Positions 1 to 8,226 of a DNA stretch of 64,000 nucleotides are shown in pieces; position 1 is the first letter of the stretch; the number at the start of each line of letters is the position of its first letter. Source of the DNA: Acidobacteriota bacterium (GTDB taxonomy: Bacteria; Acidobacteriota; Thermoanaerobaculia; Gp7-AA8); contig QHVT01000010.1 in NCBI GenBank assembly GCA_003223645.1, forward strand, positions 62,001-126,000, read 5' to 3'. Position numbers and translations under genes: made by a program. The notes beneath the pieces are model-generated. The model was not told where the DNA came from, ran no database searches, and saw only the letters and a program-made list of their open reading frames with translations.

Positions 1-2
1 CA

Positions 3-410
3 TACGTTTCCCAACTCGAAGCGGAGTACCGGCACACCGACTACCTCGCGCTTGCCGCCAACCTGCGGCGTCGCCTCCACCACCGCACATTGATCTTGAT
101 TTTGACGGTGCTGCCCGAACGCGAAGAACGCTTCGACTTGCTCCGCGCCGTCGACCTGCTCGCACCGCAGCACTTGCCGTTGTTCGTCGTCCTCACGGAT
201 CGCGATTTGCGCGCGCAGGCAGAGCTGTTGCCCGCAAATCGTGATGAACTCTCGCGCACGCTAGTCGCCCGCGATTTGTGGCTCGGACATGTTGAGCTCA
301 CCCGAGAACTTCGCTCTCGCGGAGCGATGGTCGTTGATTCGACAGCTACCGATTGGGGCGTTGATGCAGTAAACGCGTACATCGAAGTGAAGCGTCGTCA
401 GCTGCTTTGA
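3..410 (+). CDS. DUF58 domain protein, C-terminal part (cut by window start)
   Basis: The last 135 codons of a gene that begins before the window. The fragment reads as the end of a DUF58 (von Willebrand A-like) protein: a Leu/Ala/Arg-rich helix (LAANLRRR), a hydrophobic strand (LILILTVL), then a segment on acting on the chain 'L..LLAPQHLPLFVVL', and a final helix ending in VKRRQLL. DUF58 proteins typically sit with MoxR ATPases, SpoIIM-like and RDD membrane proteins, and the next two genes are exactly those. That context supports the assignment more than the short sequence does. Stop codon TGA at 408-410. Confidence 0.6.
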   Translation, partial: YVSQLEAEYRHTDYLALAANLRRRLHHRTLILILTVLPEREERFDLLRAVDLLAPQHLPLFVVLTDRDLRAQAELLPANRDELSRTLVARDLWLGHVELTRELRSRGAMVVDSTATDWGVDAVNAYIEVKRRQLL

Positions 411-434
411 TTTCGTTCGCCTGCTCTTTCAATC

Positions 435-560
435 TATCCCGCGCGCAGACGCGGGATCTCGGGTTATATCGCGACACATGTCGCCCACTTGTCGCCTGTG
501 GTAGCGATCTTCGCGGTACAACCGGAGATCCCGCGTCTGCGCGCGGGATAAACTGAAAGA
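435..560. repeat. Long palindromic element, family H
   Basis: The left arm TATCCCGCGCGCAGACGCGG is repeated inverted at 535-552, before ATAAACTGAAA. The same arms recur at 14.6-14.83 kb, where they enclose another palindrome. It fills most of the 173-bp gap between the DUF58 and SpoIIM-like genes. Confidence 0.85.
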
Positions 561-583
561 AGCGAGCGAAGCGAAAAAACACC

Positions 584-1561
584 ATGAACATCGAACGCTT
601 TCTCTCCGACCGCCGCCCCGTTTGGGAGGATCTCGCTTCGCTCGTTCAGCGCGCCGAAGACGTCGAGCTCTCGCGCAAGGAGATGCAGGAGCTGGTCGCG
701 CTTTATCGCCGCACGTGCTCGGACCTCAATCGCGCGCGGTCGTACACGGCGAATCCGGAGATTCTCGGCTACCTCAATCAGCTCACCGGACGCGCGTATC
801 GCTACATCTATCGCGCGGGACACGAGACTCCGGTGTGGCAGTCCTTCGTCCAACTTCTCACGCGCGAGATTCCGGCCGCGTTCCGGCGCGAGCGGTTGTA
901 TGTCGCGCTCGCCGCGTCCGCGTTTCTCGCCGGCACGCTCTTCGGCGCGGGCGCGGTGCTCATCGATCCGGCCAACGGCGAGCGGCTCGTGCCGCCGATG
1001 TTCTTCACCGAGAGTCCGCGCGATCGCGTCGAGAAGATCGAGTCCGGCAAAGAGCGCGTGGACAATCTCGAGAAAGCGGTCGTCTTCGGCGCGTCGCTCT
1101 ACACGCACAACATCAAAGTCTCGTTCCTCGCCTTCTCCCTCGGCGCGCTGACGATCGTGCTCGGCCTGGCCATCCTGTTCTACAACGGCGTGACGCTCGG
1201 CGCGATCATGGCGATGTACATCCTCGATAAGGTGCCGCTCTTCTTCTTCGCCTGGGTCGGTCCGCACGGCGCGCTCGAGCTCCCGGCGATCATCTTCAGC
1301 GGCGCGGCGGGACTCCTCGCCGGCCGCGCGCTCCTGATGCCCGGCCAGCTCTCGCGCGGCGCGTCGCTGCGGCGCGTGCTGCCGTCGGTGTGGCGGATGA
1401 TCATCGGCGCGGCGTTCGTCCTCGTCCTCGCCGGTCTCATCGAAGGCTCGTTCTCGCAGTTCTCCGCGAAGACGTTCCCCTACATCGTGAAGATCGGCGT
1501 CGCGATCGTGCTGTTCTGCGGACTGATGGCGTACCTCTTCCTGCGACGGAGCGACGAATGA
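584..1561 (+). CDS. SpoIIM/DUF95-family integral membrane protein
   Basis: A 325-residue membrane protein of the stage II sporulation protein M (DUF95) family. About 100 soluble residues (helical, LSRKEMQELVALYRR) are followed by membrane segments near residues 105-130, 180-225, 235-262, 270-292 and 297-318. The family signature is visible as GPHGALELPA around residue 225. In non-sporulating bacteria the family travels with MoxR ATPase, DUF58 and RDD genes; the upstream DUF58 tail and the downstream RDD gene fit. Its stop overlaps the next start (ATGA), so the two are probably translationally coupled. Molecular function is unknown. Confidence 0.88.
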   Translation: MNIERFLSDRRPVWEDLASLVQRAEDVELSRKEMQELVALYRRTCSDLNRARSYTANPEILGYLNQLTGRAYRYIYRAGHETPVWQSFVQLLTREIPAAFRRERLYVALAASAFLAGTLFGAGAVLIDPANGERLVPPMFFTESPRDRVEKIESGKERVDNLEKAVVFGASLYTHNIKVSFLAFSLGALTIVLGLAILFYNGVTLGAIMAMYILDKVPLFFFAWVGPHGALELPAIIFSGAAGLLAGRALLMPGQLSRGASLRRVLPSVWRMIIGAAFVLVLAGLIEGSFSQFSAKTFPYIVKIGVAIVLFCGLMAYLFLRRSDE

Positions 1562-2301
1562 GTGCCGCCGCCGAGCTGACGATCGTCACGCCCGAGCACG
1601 TGCACATCCGCCTCGAGCCCGCGGGACTCGGCAGCCGCTTCCTCGCGATCTGCATCGACTCGGCGATCGTGCAGGGCGTGTCGATGATCATCCTCACGTC
1701 GCTGTCCGCGTTTCTTCCGCGCGGTATCGCCGTCGCCATCGGCATCACGCTCAACTTTCTCCTGACATGGAGCTGGCACATCTACTTCGAGACGCAGATG
1801 CAGGGACGCACGCCCGGCAAGCGGATGCTGCGCCTGCGCGTGATCGACGCGCGCGGACTGCCGGTCTCGCTCTACCAGTCGCTCGTCCGCAACATCACGC
1901 GCGTCCTCGACTTCGCGCCGCTCTTCTACGGCGTCGGCGCGATCGCCTCGATGATCAGTCCCTCCCGCCGCCGCCTCGGCGACATCATCGCCGACACGCT
2001 CGTCATCCGCGATACGCAGCCGCTCGCCTACAAGGGCCAGCTCGCCGCTGAGCGCCGCTACAACTCGCTGCGCACGCCGCGCGTGCAGCGCCTCATCCGC
2101 CACCGCATCAGCCTCCAAGAACGGGAGTTCCTCCTCGCGCTCTGCCTCCGCGCCGACAGCATGTCCGCCGCCGCGCGCTACGACGTGATGGAAGAAGTCG
2201 CGGCGAAATATCGCATCGAGCTCGGACTCGAGGACGAGCCGATCAGCGGCGAGAATCTCGTGCGCGATTTGACGGCCGTGCTCTTCAATCCGGTAGGATA
2301 G
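1558..2301 (+). CDS. RDD family membrane protein
   Basis: A 247-residue RDD-domain protein. The ATG at 1558 overlaps the stop of the SpoIIM-like gene. The RDD domain spans about residues 15-150: a first Arg-Asp signature (LGSRFLAICIDSAI), the TPGKRMLRLRV motif, and the closing RRRLGDIIADTLV. About 90 further soluble residues, rich in Arg and Glu, follow and look cytoplasmic. RDD proteins are small multi-pass membrane proteins of mostly unknown role; some are linked to ion homeostasis. The neighbouring genes make it part of a membrane-associated DUF58/MoxR-type cluster. Confidence 0.9.
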   Translation: MSAAAELTIVTPEHVHIRLEPAGLGSRFLAICIDSAIVQGVSMIILTSLSAFLPRGIAVAIGITLNFLLTWSWHIYFETQMQGRTPGKRMLRLRVIDARGLPVSLYQSLVRNITRVLDFAPLFYGVGAIASMISPSRRRLGDIIADTLVIRDTQPLAYKGQLAAERRYNSLRTPRVQRLIRHRISLQEREFLLALCLRADSMSAAARYDVMEEVAAKYRIELGLEDEPISGENLVRDLTAVLFNPVG

Positions 2302-2312
2302 CGACGTCCAAA

Positions 2313-2894
2313 ATGCTGGCTTGCCGGAACCACCCCGACGTGATCGAGGGTCTGCGTCACTGCTCGCGCTGTGGCAACCCGTATTGCCGCGACTGCCTCG
2401 TGACGATGAACGATCGCCTCTACTGCGCGACGTGCAAAGTCGAGCAGCTCCGCGACGTGCAGTCCGGCGTCGATCGCACGCGCCTCAATTACGCCGGCGC
2501 GGGAAAACGATTCGGCGCGCTCATCATCGACCGCCTCATCGTCGTCCTGCCGCCGTACGCGCTTTTTTTCATCCTGATGATCACCGGCGGCAACAACCCC
2601 AGTCCTTTCATCTTCATCCTCCTCCTGCCGGTGTTTCTCGGGATGCCGTTCTACGAAGCGCTGATGATGCAGCAAAAGAACGGGCAAACCCTCGGCAAGA
2701 TGGCGATGAAAATCCGCGTCGTCCGCGTCGACGGCTCCCCTCTCTCGGCCGGCCAGTGCTGGGGCCGCGCCTTCCTCCGCTTCGCGCTGGAGAGCTGCAT
2801 CTCCTTCATCGACTACATCCCAGCCTTCTTCACCGACGAGAAGACCGCGCTGCACGACATGGGAGCATCGACGCGCGTGGTGGAGACCTACTGA
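2313..2894 (+). CDS. B-box zinc-finger RDD membrane protein (paralogue 1)
   Basis: A 193-residue protein with an N-terminal B-box-like zinc finger: CRNHP, CSRC, CRDC and CATC supply Cys/His ligands in residues 4-43. An RDD membrane domain follows (KRFGALIIDRLIV; GQTLGKMAMKIRVV; DEKTALHDMGASTRVV). The gene at 3206-3796 is a close paralogue with the same order and nearly the same termini, so a local duplication is likely. The function is unknown. The zinc finger probably mediates protein contacts on the cytoplasmic face. Same strand as the SpoIIM and RDD genes, with an 11-bp gap. Confidence 0.88.
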   Translation: MLACRNHPDVIEGLRHCSRCGNPYCRDCLVTMNDRLYCATCKVEQLRDVQSGVDRTRLNYAGAGKRFGALIIDRLIVVLPPYALFFILMITGGNNPSPFIFILLLPVFLGMPFYEALMMQQKNGQTLGKMAMKIRVVRVDGSPLSAGQCWGRAFLRFALESCISFIDYIPAFFTDEKTALHDMGASTRVVETY

Positions 2895-2964
2895 GGGTAT
2901 CGCAGCAACCTCGCAGGTAACGCGTGCGCATCGCACGTTGCGCGATCGTTCGTGCACGGGACCA

Positions 2965-3088
2965 GGAATGCAGAATGCAGAAGGCAGAATGCAGAAGTTA
3001 GAAATCCGCCCCCGAGATCCGACTATGTGCGCCACACGCGTGACGGTGTTTCTCACTTCTTCATTCTGCATTCTGCGTTCTGCATTCC
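2965..3088. repeat. Palindromic tandem-heptamer element, family A
   Basis: The left arm is a run of GCAGAAT/GCAGAAG heptamers. The right arm is its inverted complement (TTCTGCATTCTGCGTTCTGC). Other copies lie at 51167-51266 and 61562-61639. This copy separates the two B-box/RDD paralogues and would fold into a hairpin of about 35 bp per arm. Confidence 0.85.
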
Positions 3089-3205
3089 CGGCCGGTGCGC
3101 GATGATTTAGCCACGCATGGCGCGCGCGCCCAACGCATGCGCGCGCCCGTCCTCCCGCAACATGCGGTAGCATTCCCCCCACAAAATCGCCTAACGAGGT
3201 TCCCC

Positions 3206-3796
3206 ATGCTCGCTTGTCGTAATCATCCCGACGTGACGGAAGGTTTGCGCCACTGCTCGCGATGCGGCGGTGCCTTCTGCCGCGACTGCACCGTCACGAT
3301 CGGCGACCGCCTTTATTGCGCGACATGCAAGAACGAGCAGCTCCTCGACGTCCGCTCCGGCTTCGACCGCTCGCGGCTCAACTTCGCCGGCGTCCTCAAA
3401 CGCTTCGGCGCGATCTTCATCGACTACCTGATCTTCAATTTCCCGCTCTACTTCGTCATCGTCAACATGGTGATCAAGCAGATCCGGACTCCGGGATATC
3501 AGCCGAATCCGTTCATCAACCTCATCGGCCTGCCGGTGATGTTGATCATGATCGTGTACGAGGCGCTGATGCTGCAGCACAAGAATGGGCAGACGCTCGG
3601 CAAGATGGCGCTGAAGATCCGCGTCGTGCGGCCCGACGGCTCGCCGCTCACGCCCGGGCAGTGCTGGGGCCGCGCCGGCATGCGCGCGATCCTCGGCTGT
3701 CTCTGGATCGTCGACTACATCCCCGCGTTTTTCACTGACGAGAAAACGACGCTGCACGACATGGCCGCGGGCACGCGCGTGGTCGAGCTCTTCTGA
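3206..3796 (+). CDS. B-box zinc-finger RDD membrane protein (paralogue 2)
   Basis: A 196-residue paralogue of the 2313-2894 product. The ATG at 3206 gives the same MLACRNHPD start as the paralogue and follows a GAGG ribosome site, so I prefer it to in-frame starts further upstream. The B-box ligands (CRNHP, CSRC, CRDC, CATC) are kept. The RDD part has the paired signatures KRFGAIFIDYLI and GQTLGKMALKIRVV and ends DMAAGTRVVELF. The next gene, another zinc-finger membrane protein, starts 2 bp after the stop, so the two are likely cotranscribed. Confidence 0.88.
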   Translation: MLACRNHPDVTEGLRHCSRCGGAFCRDCTVTIGDRLYCATCKNEQLLDVRSGFDRSRLNFAGVLKRFGAIFIDYLIFNFPLYFVIVNMVIKQIRTPGYQPNPFINLIGLPVMLIMIVYEALMLQHKNGQTLGKMALKIRVVRPDGSPLTPGQCWGRAGMRAILGCLWIVDYIPAFFTDEKTTLHDMAAGTRVVELF

Positions 3797-3798
3797 CC

Positions 3799-4401
3799 AT
3801 GGCCATCGCTCTCGCGTACGCAGGTCCGCAGTGCCCGCGCTGCGGCATCGTGCTCACCGCCGATCATCTCCGCAACGGCATCATCACCTGTCCCATCTGC
3901 GTGCGTCCGTTCGAAGCGACCGTCTTCACGCCGCCCGAGCGTCCGCGCGTCGCCGTCGCCGAAACGCACGTCGTTGCCGGCCCCGTCGAAGCGAACGCCT
4001 GCGCGAACCACGCGCGCAATGCCGCGGTCACGAGCTGCGCGCGCTGCGGACTCTTCATCTGCTCGTTGTGCGAGATGAACGTCGGCACCGGCTCGTATTG
4101 CCCGTCGTGCTTCGATCGCGTGCGCGCGGAAGGCACGCTCGCGCCCGTCGCCACGCGCTATCGCGACTGGGCCTCGATCGCGCGCCTCACCGCGATCGTC
4201 GGCCTTCTCTTCTACATCTTCTGGCCGTTCGTCGGCGGACTCGCGCTCTTCTTCGCCGTGAAAGGCATGCGCCAGCGCAAGGAGCAGGGACGCTCGCGCA
4301 TCGGGATGGCGATCGTGATGCTGATCGCAATCGGAGAGATCGTCGGCGGCATCGTCATTTACGGATTCATGGTCTGGGCGTTCACGCGGGGGATCAAGTG
4401 A
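3799..4401 (+). CDS. Double zinc-ribbon/B-box membrane protein
   Basis: 200 residues. The N-terminus carries a zinc ribbon (CPRCG ... CPICV, residues 12-35). A second B-box-like cluster follows (CANHAR, CARCG, CSLCE, CPSCF, residues 66-103). Two C-terminal membrane segments lie near 124-153 and 165-192, around a basic KGMRQRKEQGRSR loop typical of DUF4190-like small membrane proteins. It is the third consecutive zinc-finger membrane protein here, and its stop overlaps the next GTG start. I do not recognise a specific function. Confidence 0.75.
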   Translation: MAIALAYAGPQCPRCGIVLTADHLRNGIITCPICVRPFEATVFTPPERPRVAVAETHVVAGPVEANACANHARNAAVTSCARCGLFICSLCEMNVGTGSYCPSCFDRVRAEGTLAPVATRYRDWASIARLTAIVGLLFYIFWPFVGGLALFFAVKGMRQRKEQGRSRIGMAIVMLIAIGEIVGGIVIYGFMVWAFTRGIK

Positions 4402-4946
4402 TCGATCCGAACCGCACGCTCCTCGGCAAATGGTCCTCGCCGCTCAACCGCGTGCGCGTGTACCAGACCGCCGAGGGGCTCGACGTCGAGACGCATGAAC
4501 ACTTCGAAGTCGCGAACACGCGCGTCTTCTACGAAGACGTGCAGCTCGTGACGATTCATCGCGAATACGGCACGCTCTATCTCACGCTCACCGGACTGTT
4601 CTCGTTCGGCTTCCTGCTGTTGTTCGGCTACATGGCCACCCTCGGCGAAGCAGGTGTCGTCGCCGGCGCCGTGATCTTCATCATGATGGGGCTGCCGTTC
4701 ACGGTCGCGTTTCTCACGCGCGCGTTCTGGGGCGTCGACGTCGTCACGGTCTTCGGACGCCGCTCCAAGGCAACGTTGCGTTTCAAATTTCGCAAGCGCC
4801 ACGCACGCGAGGTCTACGGAAAAATCTGCGCGCTCGTGCGCGCGGCGCAGCGCGTGGCGTTCGCGCCGCCGGCCGAGGCTAGCCCTGCAGAATCTCTCGC
4901 GCCACCGATCCCGGACTCCGTCCTTCTCCCACCGCCCGAACAATAG
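4398..4946 (+). CDS. Hypothetical membrane protein
   Basis: 182 residues from a GTG start that overlaps the previous stop (GTGA at 4398-4401). Two hydrophobic stretches near residues 60-82 and 85-108 flank short loops. The soluble N-terminus is strand-rich (VRVYQTAEGLDVETHEHF) and the C-terminus ends in a Pro/Ala-rich tail. There is no family I recognise. The last 68 bp run antisense to the 3' end of trpA, so the Pro-rich tail may be constrained by trpA rather than by its own function. Confidence 0.65.
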   Translation: MIDPNRTLLGKWSSPLNRVRVYQTAEGLDVETHEHFEVANTRVFYEDVQLVTIHREYGTLYLTLTGLFSFGFLLLFGYMATLGEAGVVAGAVIFIMMGLPFTVAFLTRAFWGVDVVTVFGRRSKATLRFKFRKRHAREVYGKICALVRAAQRVAFAPPAEASPAESLAPPIPDSVLLPPPEQ

Positions 4947-5667
4947 CGCTGCCGACGACGATGAAGTCGCAGTGCCCGCGCAGCAGCTCGTAGTGCTCGT
5001 GGCGCGAGATGCCGAAGCCGACGGCGATCGGCTTCGTCAATTTCGCGCGCACTTCGTCGAGGCGATCGATGAGCGTCGGATCGAGCTCCTTGCGCGCGCC
5101 AGTGACGCCGGTCGTCGAGACGTAGTAGACGAAGTCGTCGCTCGCGCGATCGACCGCTTTGATGCGCGCGTCCGTCGACGTCGGCGCGAGCAGGAAAATC
5201 GTCCCGATGGTCTGCGCGTGCATCGCCGCGCGAATTTCCTTCGCGCTCTCCGGCGGCAGGTCAGTGAGCAGCAGCGAGTTGACGCCGGCGCTCGCCGTGT
5301 CGCGCGCGAAGTTCTCGACGCCGTAGCGCATGACGGGATTGAGATACGAGAACGCGATGAGCGGGATGGCGCTCTTTTTTCGAATCGACTCCGCGATCGC
5401 GAACACGTCGCGCGTCTTCGTCCCGTTCTGCAGCGCGCGCTGCGACGCGGCTTGAATGACTGGACCGTCGGCGATCGGATCGGAGAATGGGATGCCGAGC
5501 TCGATCAGGTCCGCTCCCGCCTCCTCGAGCTCTTCGACAATGCGCACCGTGTCGCCGTCGCCGCACGTGACGTACGCGATGAACTTCGGAGTGGTGCGCG
5601 CCTCCGGCGCGTCTCCCGTCAAAAGCGCGCCGGAGGCGCGCACCACTCCAATGCCATGATCTTTCAT
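4879..5667 (-). CDS. trpA: Tryptophan synthase alpha chain with palindrome-encoded N-terminus
   Basis: 262 residues. It cleaves indole-3-glycerol phosphate to indole and glyceraldehyde 3-phosphate, passing indole to TrpB. Family motifs are present: YVTCGDGD near the start, the catalytic-Glu region [16 protein letters not shown], the loop [10 protein letters not shown] and the phosphate site VGFGIS and VVGSAIV. The start at 5667 overlaps the trpB stop (ATGA). Oddity: residues 7-27 (VVRASGA...APEARTT) are the translation of a family I palindromic element. They stand where other TrpA proteins have their first helix. Expected function is normal tryptophan synthesis, but the N-terminal helix contacts deserve attention. 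Confidence 0.95.
   Translation of the reverse strand: MKDHGIGVVRASGALLTGDAPEARTTPKFIAYVTCGDGDTVRIVEELEEAGADLIELGIPFSDPIADGPVIQAASQRALQNGTKTRDVFAIAESIRKKSAIPLIAFSYLNPVMRYGVENFARDTASAGVNSLLLTDLPPESAKEIRAAMHAQTIGTIFLLAPTSTDARIKAVDRASDDFVYYVSTTGVTGARKELDPTLIDRLDEVRAKLTKPIAVGFGISRHEHYELLRGHCDFIVVGSAIVRAVGEGRSPGSVAREILQG
5588..5650. repeat. Family I palindromic element inside trpA
   Basis: The arm GGAGTGGTGCGCGCCTCCGG is mirrored by the complementary right arm ending CGCGCACCACTCC. The unit is about 62 bp. It lies wholly inside the trpA reading frame. Related copies are at 22811-22871 and 25331-25384, also within genes. Confidence 0.9.
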
Positions 5668-6833
5668 AGTGCCGCCACCGTCGGCACATCCTTGTCGCCG
5701 CGCCCCGACAAATTCACGACCACGTCGCCGGAGATCGACGCGCCGTTGCGCAGCAGCCAGCCCAGCGCATGCGACGACTCGAGCGCGGGGATGATGCCCT
5801 CGCTCTCGCTCAGTTTGTGGAACGCCTCGAGCGCGAGGTCGTCGCTGCAGTCGTGATACTCGACGCGCCCGATCTCCTGCAGGTACGCGTGCTCGGGACC
5901 GATCGACGGATAGTCGAGTCCCGCCGAGATCGAATGCGTCTCCGCGATTTGTCCGTGCTCGTCCTGCAGCACCATCGAGCGCGTGCCGTGCAGGACGCCG
6001 AGGGCGCCGCCGGAAAAACGCGCGGCATGATTGCCGAGCTCGGGACCGCGTCCGCCGGCCTCGACGCCGATCATGCGGATCGACTCGTGTGGGAGCATCG
6101 CGTGAAACAAACCGATCGCGTTCGAGCCGCCGCCGACGCATGCGATCGCGACGTCGGGAAGTTTTCCCGTTCGCTTGCGCAGCTGCGCGAGCGCCTCGCG
6201 TCCGATGACCGATTGAAAGTCGCGCACGACCATCGGATACGGATGCGGACCGAGGACCGAGCCGATGATGTAGTGCGTCGTGCGGACGTTCGTGACCCAG
6301 TCGCGGATCGCCTCGTTGATCGCATCCTTCAGCGTGCGGCTGCCGCTGGACACGGGAACGACTTCCGCGCCGAGGAGTCGCATGCGGAAGACGTTCAGCT
6401 CCTGCCGCGCCATGTCGACTTCGCCCATGTAGACGACGCATTGCAGGCCGAGGAGCGCGCAGGCGGTGGCGGTCGCGACGCCGTGCTGGCCCGCACCCGT
6501 CTCGGCGATGATGCGCTGCTTCCCCATCCGCTTCGCGATCAATGCCTGTCCAATCGCGTTGTTGATCTTGTGCGCGCCGGTGTGATTCAGGTCCTCGCGC
6601 TTGAGGAACAGCCGGAAGCCGCCGCACATCTCCGCGAACTTCGGCGCCTCGGAAAGCGCCGTCGGACGGCCGACGAAGTTCGCAAGGATGTCGTCGAGCT
6701 CCCGGCGAAACGACTTGTCGCGTTTCACCTTCTTGTATGCGGACTCGAACTCATCGAGCGCCGCCATCAGCGTCTCGGGAACGAACTTCCCGCCGAATTG
6801 ACCGAAGAACCCTTGCTTGTTCGGGACTGTCAT
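5664..6833 (-). CDS. trpB: Tryptophan synthase beta chain
   Basis: 389 residues, the usual TrpB length. A PLP enzyme that condenses indole with serine to make tryptophan, in complex with TrpA. Seen: the N-terminal [13 protein letters not shown], the PLP lysine in [12 protein letters not shown], the adjacent [13 protein letters not shown], the phosphate-binding GGGSNAIG, and [17 protein letters not shown]. The ATG at 6833 overlaps the trpF stop, and its own stop overlaps the trpA start, giving strict translational coupling in the trpG-D-C-F-B-A operon. No palindromic insertion is visible in this gene. Confidence 0.98.
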   Translation of the reverse strand: MTVPNKQGFFGQFGGKFVPETLMAALDEFESAYKKVKRDKSFRRELDDILANFVGRPTALSEAPKFAEMCGGFRLFLKREDLNHTGAHKINNAIGQALIAKRMGKQRIIAETGAGQHGVATATACALLGLQCVVYMGEVDMARQELNVFRMRLLGAEVVPVSSGSRTLKDAINEAIRDWVTNVRTTHYIIGSVLGPHPYPMVVRDFQSVIGREALAQLRKRTGKLPDVAIACVGGGSNAIGLFHAMLPHESIRMIGVEAGGRGPELGNHAARFSGGALGVLHGTRSMVLQDEHGQIAETHSISAGLDYPSIGPEHAYLQEIGRVEYHDCSDDLALEAFHKLSESEGIIPALESSHALGWLLRNGASISGDVVVNLSGRGDKDVPTVAAL

Positions 6834-7456
6834 GCGCGCACCCTTTCGAAGAGCTTGCGCACTTTGTCGTGATCCTTCACGCCCGGCGCGCTCTCGACTC
6901 CGCTCGCGACGTCGATCGCGTCCGGCTTCACGATGCGAATCGCTTCGCCCACGTTGTCCGGCGTGATCCCGCCCGCGAGAAAAAACGGCTTCTCGCGATA
7001 GCCGTCGATCAGCTTCCAATCGAACACGCGTCCCGTTCCTCCACCCGAGTCGAACATCACCCACTCCGCCTTCGTCTGAACGGCCGGCAACGCATCGCCC
7101 ACGCGAAAGGCTTTGATCGCGGGCATGCCGATCGCCGCGATGTCATCGTCTGTTTCGTTGCCATGCAACTGCACGACATCGAGTCCAACTTCGTCGACGA
7201 TCCTGCGAACCGTCTCGCGAGACTCGTTCCGAAACACGCCGACACAGTGGAGCGGCGGCCGCTCTCGGCCGCCGGATTCTCGCGAGAGGTCGACGGCCGA
7301 AGCGGCCGCCGCTCCACAGATCTCTGCCGCGTGCTCGGGCTCGACATACCGCGGACTATCGCGCACGAAAATGAACCCGAGGAAATCCGCGCCCTGCTCC
7401 GCGCAGAACAGCGCATCCTTCACATTGGTGATCCCGCAAATCTTGATCAGCGTCAT
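6830..7456 (-). CDS. trpF: Phosphoribosylanthranilate isomerase with in-frame palindromic insertion
   Basis: 208 residues. Catalyses the Amadori rearrangement of phosphoribosylanthranilate in tryptophan synthesis. Seen: the catalytic-Cys start LIKICGITN, the strand [23 protein letters not shown] and the phosphate loop [11 protein letters not shown]. Between helix 2 (HAAEICGA) and the strand VGVF, about 24 residues are encoded by a family F palindrome (positions 7247-7317), making the protein slightly longer than typical TrpF. The insertion keeps the frame and falls in a surface loop of the TIM barrel. Both ends overlap neighbours by ATGA. Confidence 0.95.
   Translation of the reverse strand: MTLIKICGITNVKDALFCAEQGADFLGFIFVRDSPRYVEPEHAAEICGAAAASAVDLSRESGGRERPPLHCVGVFRNESRETVRRIVDEVGLDVVQLHGNETDDDIAAIGMPAIKAFRVGDALPAVQTKAEWVMFDSGGGTGRVFDWKLIDGYREKPFFLAGGITPDNVGEAIRIVKPDAIDVASGVESAPGVKDHDKVRKLFERVRA
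7247..7317. repeat. Family F palindromic element inside trpF
   Basis: GTGGAGCGGCGGCCGCTCTC opens the element and its complement ending GCGGCCGCCGCTCCAC closes it. The centre holds TCTCGCGAGA. The same arms and the same core occur in the intergenic copies at 14687-14757 and 29122-29191. It is fully contained in the trpF frame. Confidence 0.92.
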
Positions 7457-8226
7457 CCCGCCACCAGCGCGCGCACCGCGGCCGCGCGATCGTTCTGCCG
7501 CAGCAGCGACTCGCCGATCAGAAACGCGTTGAATCCCGCCGCGCGCAGTCGATCGATGTCCGCACGCGTGCGAATGCCGCTCTCCGCGACGCGAACCACG
7601 TCGTTCGGCATCGCCGCACCGAGCCGTTCGGAGATGCCGAGGTCGACATGAAAATCGCGAAGGTCGCGATTGTTCACGCCGATCAATCGCGCGCCGCCCG
7701 CCACCGCCCGCTCCAGCTCCGCCTCGTCATGCACTTCGACCAGCGCATCGCACGCATACGCCTCGGCGATCGCCACGAAGTCGCGAATCTGCGCGACGTC
7801 GAGGATCGATGCAAGCAGCAGAATCGCGTCCGCGCCCGCGGCGATGCCGCGCACGATCTGTGACGGCTCGACGACGAAGTCCTTCATGATGACCGGCAGT
7901 CCCGCCGCGGAACGCGCGCGCGCGATCCAGTCGCGCGAGCCGTGGAAAAACTCCGGCTCCGTCACGATCGAGATCGCCGCCGCGCCGCCGGACGCGTAGT
8001 CGCCGGCGATGCGCTCGACCTTCGGATCTTCGACGATCCATCCCGCGGAAGGCGAAGCCGACTTGATCTCCGCGATCACGTTCACGCCTTCGCACGCGAG
8101 CGCGATCCGGAACGCGAACGGCATCCGCTGCTGCGCGACTTCTTCCGCCGCGCGCCGGTCCGGCTTCGCCTCGTCGCGCAGCCGCGCGCGCGTCCGCTCC
8201 ACGATCTGATCGAGCACCGTGCTCAT
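7453..8226 (-). CDS. trpC: Indole-3-glycerol phosphate synthase
   Basis: 257 residues. Ring closure and decarboxylation of CdRP to indole-3-glycerol phosphate. Motifs seen: VIAEIKSASPSAG (first catalytic lysine), SIVTEPEFFHGS, LPVIMKDFVVEP, DAILLLASIL, LVEVHDEAEL, IGVNNRDLRDFHVD and VAESGIRTRADI. The start at 8226 overlaps the trpD stop and the stop overlaps the trpF start. It is a stand-alone TrpC, not fused to TrpF, and no insertion is visible. Confidence 0.97.
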   Translation of the reverse strand: MSTVLDQIVERTRARLRDEAKPDRRAAEEVAQQRMPFAFRIALACEGVNVIAEIKSASPSAGWIVEDPKVERIAGDYASGGAAAISIVTEPEFFHGSRDWIARARSAAGLPVIMKDFVVEPSQIVRGIAAGADAILLLASILDVAQIRDFVAIAEAYACDALVEVHDEAELERAVAGGARLIGVNNRDLRDFHVDLGISERLGAAMPNDVVRVAESGIRTRADIDRLRAAGFNAFLIGESLLRQNDRAAAVRALVAG

